A stretch of 6,698 nt of DNA, from positions 1-6,698 of the forward strand of contig NVSH01000077.1 of NCBI GenBank assembly GCA_002401185.1. Direction: 5' to 3'. Under the pieces are notes generated by a model, which was given only the letters and a program-made list of their open reading frames with translations, was not told where the DNA came from and made no database searches. Position numbers and translations under genes: made by a program. Source of the DNA: Gammaproteobacteria bacterium. Its GTDB lineage: Bacteria; Pseudomonadota; Gammaproteobacteria; SZUA-229. This document shows, one piece after another, positions 5,271 through 6,698 of the stretch; positions within the stretch are counted from its first letter, which is position 1; each line of letters starts with the position of its first letter.

Positions 5271-6698
5271 TCAGAGATAGGTGGCCATTTTCAGATCACG
5301 TTGATAGTTATCAGGCGAGAATACGATTTCGTTACCGTTAAGCCAGACGGTGGCGTACACCGCATAAACAGATACAGGATTCACAAGTTTAGTGCTGTAA
5401 CTGACTTCACTATTGAGTATTTTTAATACCGGTAAATCTGGGTTATTGTCACGCAGACTAAAGTCAGCCAGCGCAAAGGGGTCTTCTACCCGAATGCAGC
5501 CAGAGCTGAAGTTTCGTTCATTTCGATTAAATAAACCTTTTGACGGTGTGTCATGTAGATAAATTCTCCAGGGATTTGGCACGATAAACTTTAGACGACC
5601 CAGGGCATTTTTATTACCAGGGTCTTGTACCAGTGAATACGGAAAGTGTTGCTTAGATACCGTGTGCCAATCGATGGTGTCAGGGTCAATCTCCGTTTTT
5701 TTGCCATTTTTAGTATCAAAAACACGGATGTGGTAACGATCAAAATAATCTGGGTTGTTTTGCTGCTTGGGTAATAGATCGAGGCGCGCAAGTTTATTGG
5801 GTATATACCAACGTGGATTAAGTACGATATGCGTGATTTTACTGCTGAAGCTTGGTGTGGAGCGTTTTGCTTTACCGACGATAACGCGCATGTTTAATTT
5901 TATTTCATTATCTTCGATTGCGGTCAATTGATAATTGGCTAAATTCACCATGATGTAACGTTTGCCCAGGTTGTCCGGTAACCAGCGTAAGCGCTCCAAG
6001 TTGATATTTATTTGCTGTAATCGATCGGCTGCGGAAACATTCATTGCGCGAATCGTTGCTGGGCCGATAATGCCATCCGCATTTAAGCTATGTCGCCGCT
6101 GAAATCGTTGTACCGCATGTACCAGTTTTTTTTCGTAATGTTTGGGTTGGCGAATATTGACGATATCCAGAGTATCGTCTTCAATGGCTAATCGGTTACG
6201 AATGCCGGGTATGTTGGGGTGAATGACATCGGGCAGTAATTTGGCGGTTGCCGGGATTTTAAACCAGCCGCCATGATCAACATAAGCTAGATAACGTTCT
6301 GCCGCGGCAGTTAATTGTTGATATTGAGAAGAAGTCGGGATCAGTGAGATGAGGCTAGCCTTAAAGTGGTCTGAAGACAGTGCTTGCTGTAGAAAGGCAA
6401 TGGCATTAAATGGTGTTCTTGGTATGGACCATTTAGGGTCAACAATCGTTGGGTCGAGTCGCCCTGTGGCGATATCACGTATCAGTTTTAACAGGCCATC
6501 GGTAAGCATGAGGTCGAAAAGATGCTGATCAGATGGGTCGACTGGGTTCTGTTGAGTGGGGTCAATGTGCTGCAATAAGTCCTGATGATAATCGTTGGGT
6601 TTTAGCCCGTGGTTGACCGAGAGTGTTATGAATTCCAATGCTGCATAAGCGTTGTTGTTGAGTTGTTGCTTATTAAACCAGAGGTAGTCTGATGGGTG
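5271..6698 (-). CDS. ldtD: YcbB/LdtD-like murein L,D-transpeptidase, 5'-partial (N-terminus beyond right edge)
   Basis: The frame is open from the right edge to TGA at 5273-5271, giving 475 residues; residues below are counted from the edge. Internal TTG at 6638 is not the real start: the 20 codons before it are in frame without a stop and continue the domain (e.g. NNNAYAALEFI across the junction). The protein is a periplasmic enzyme that joins mDAP residues of neighbouring peptidoglycan stems (3-3 cross-links). The order of parts is a YcbB-type scaffold domain (about 1-185), a peptidoglycan-binding repeat with VQRFQRRHSLNADGIIGPAT (196-215), and a YkuD catalytic domain (about 248-415). The catalytic set is His382 in IYLHDTPSKGLF and Cys401 in NFSSGCIRVEDP, the classic SxGCxR motif, both intact. 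A long insertion between NPRWYIPN and GRLKFIVPNPW fits the active-site cap of this subfamily. E. coli LdtD is about 615 residues, so roughly 100 or more residues, including the export signal or anchor, should be missing here. Confidence 0.9.
   Translation of the reverse strand, partial: HPSDYLWFNKQQLNNNAYAALEFITLSVNHGLKPNDYHQDLLQHIDPTQQNPVDPSDQHLFDLMLTDGLLKLIRDIATGRLDPTIVDPKWSIPRTPFNAIAFLQQALSSDHFKASLISLIPTSSQYQQLTAAAERYLAYVDHGGWFKIPATAKLLPDVIHPNIPGIRNRLAIEDDTLDIVNIRQPKHYEKKLVHAVQRFQRRHSLNADGIIGPATIRAMNVSAADRLQQININLERLRWLPDNLGKRYIMVNLANYQLTAIEDNEIKLNMRVIVGKAKRSTPSFSSKITHIVLNPRWYIPNKLARLDLLPKQQNNPDYFDRYHIRVFDTKNGKKTEIDPDTIDWHTVSKQHFPYSLVQDPGNKNALGRLKFIVPNPWRIYLHDTPSKGLFNRNERNFSSGCIRVEDPFALADFSLRDNNPDLPVLKILNSEVSYSTKLVNPVSVYAVYATVWLNGNEIVFSPDNYQRDLKMATYL

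Noticed and set aside
6636..6638. TTG as the start codon of the L,D-transpeptidase
   Set aside because: The frame continues without a stop to the right edge, the upstream residues fit the domain, and a start here would leave no export signal for a periplasmic enzyme.

Overview
The window looks like chromosomal DNA of a Gram-negative bacterium, most likely a gammaproteobacterium. The main reason is a YcbB/LdtD-type L,D-transpeptidase followed by a MepK/YcbK-type M15 peptidase with a twin-arginine signal, the same order as ycbB-ycbK in Escherichia coli. The sequence is AT-leaning with moderate GC, and I cannot name a genus.

Layout. Positions 1-2322 (minus strand, read right to left) hold an ABC-2 type exporter operon of the Gld kind: an ATPase (1360-2322), a six-helix permease (611-1363) and the first 203 residues of a GldG-like auxiliary protein (1-611) that runs off the left edge. 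Both junctions overlap (ATGA, then TAATG), so the three genes are almost certainly translated as a coupled unit. Positions 2323-2512 are a divergent intergenic region with a 101-bp inverted-repeat element (2376-2476). Positions 2513-4516 (plus strand) hold one full-length hydantoinase/oxoprolinase alpha-type (HyuA) protein with no HyuB partner next to it. Positions 4517-4589 are a short convergent gap without a recognisable terminator. Positions 4590-5180 (minus) hold the MepK-like peptidase, and 5271-6698 (minus) hold the L,D-transpeptidase, which is open to the right edge, so its N-terminus lies outside the window.

How the genes fit together. The transpeptidase is expected to make 3-3 (mDAP-mDAP) cross-links in peptidoglycan and the MepK homologue to cleave them, so the pair is a maker/cutter module for one bond type. 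The Gld-like ABC set is a separate membrane system of unknown substrate. The hyuA gene has no evident link to either and sits on the opposite strand between them, with the inverted repeat at its 5' side.

Most of the window is ordinary. Points worth a second look are the inverted-repeat element and the false N-terminal extension it gives hyuA, the lack of Shine-Dalgarno sequences with -10-like boxes almost touching both divergent start codons, the orphan hyuA, and a long-range inverted repeat that could mask the mepK ribosome-binding site. I see no CRISPR array, tRNA, rRNA, transposase or convincing new defence or metabolic system.
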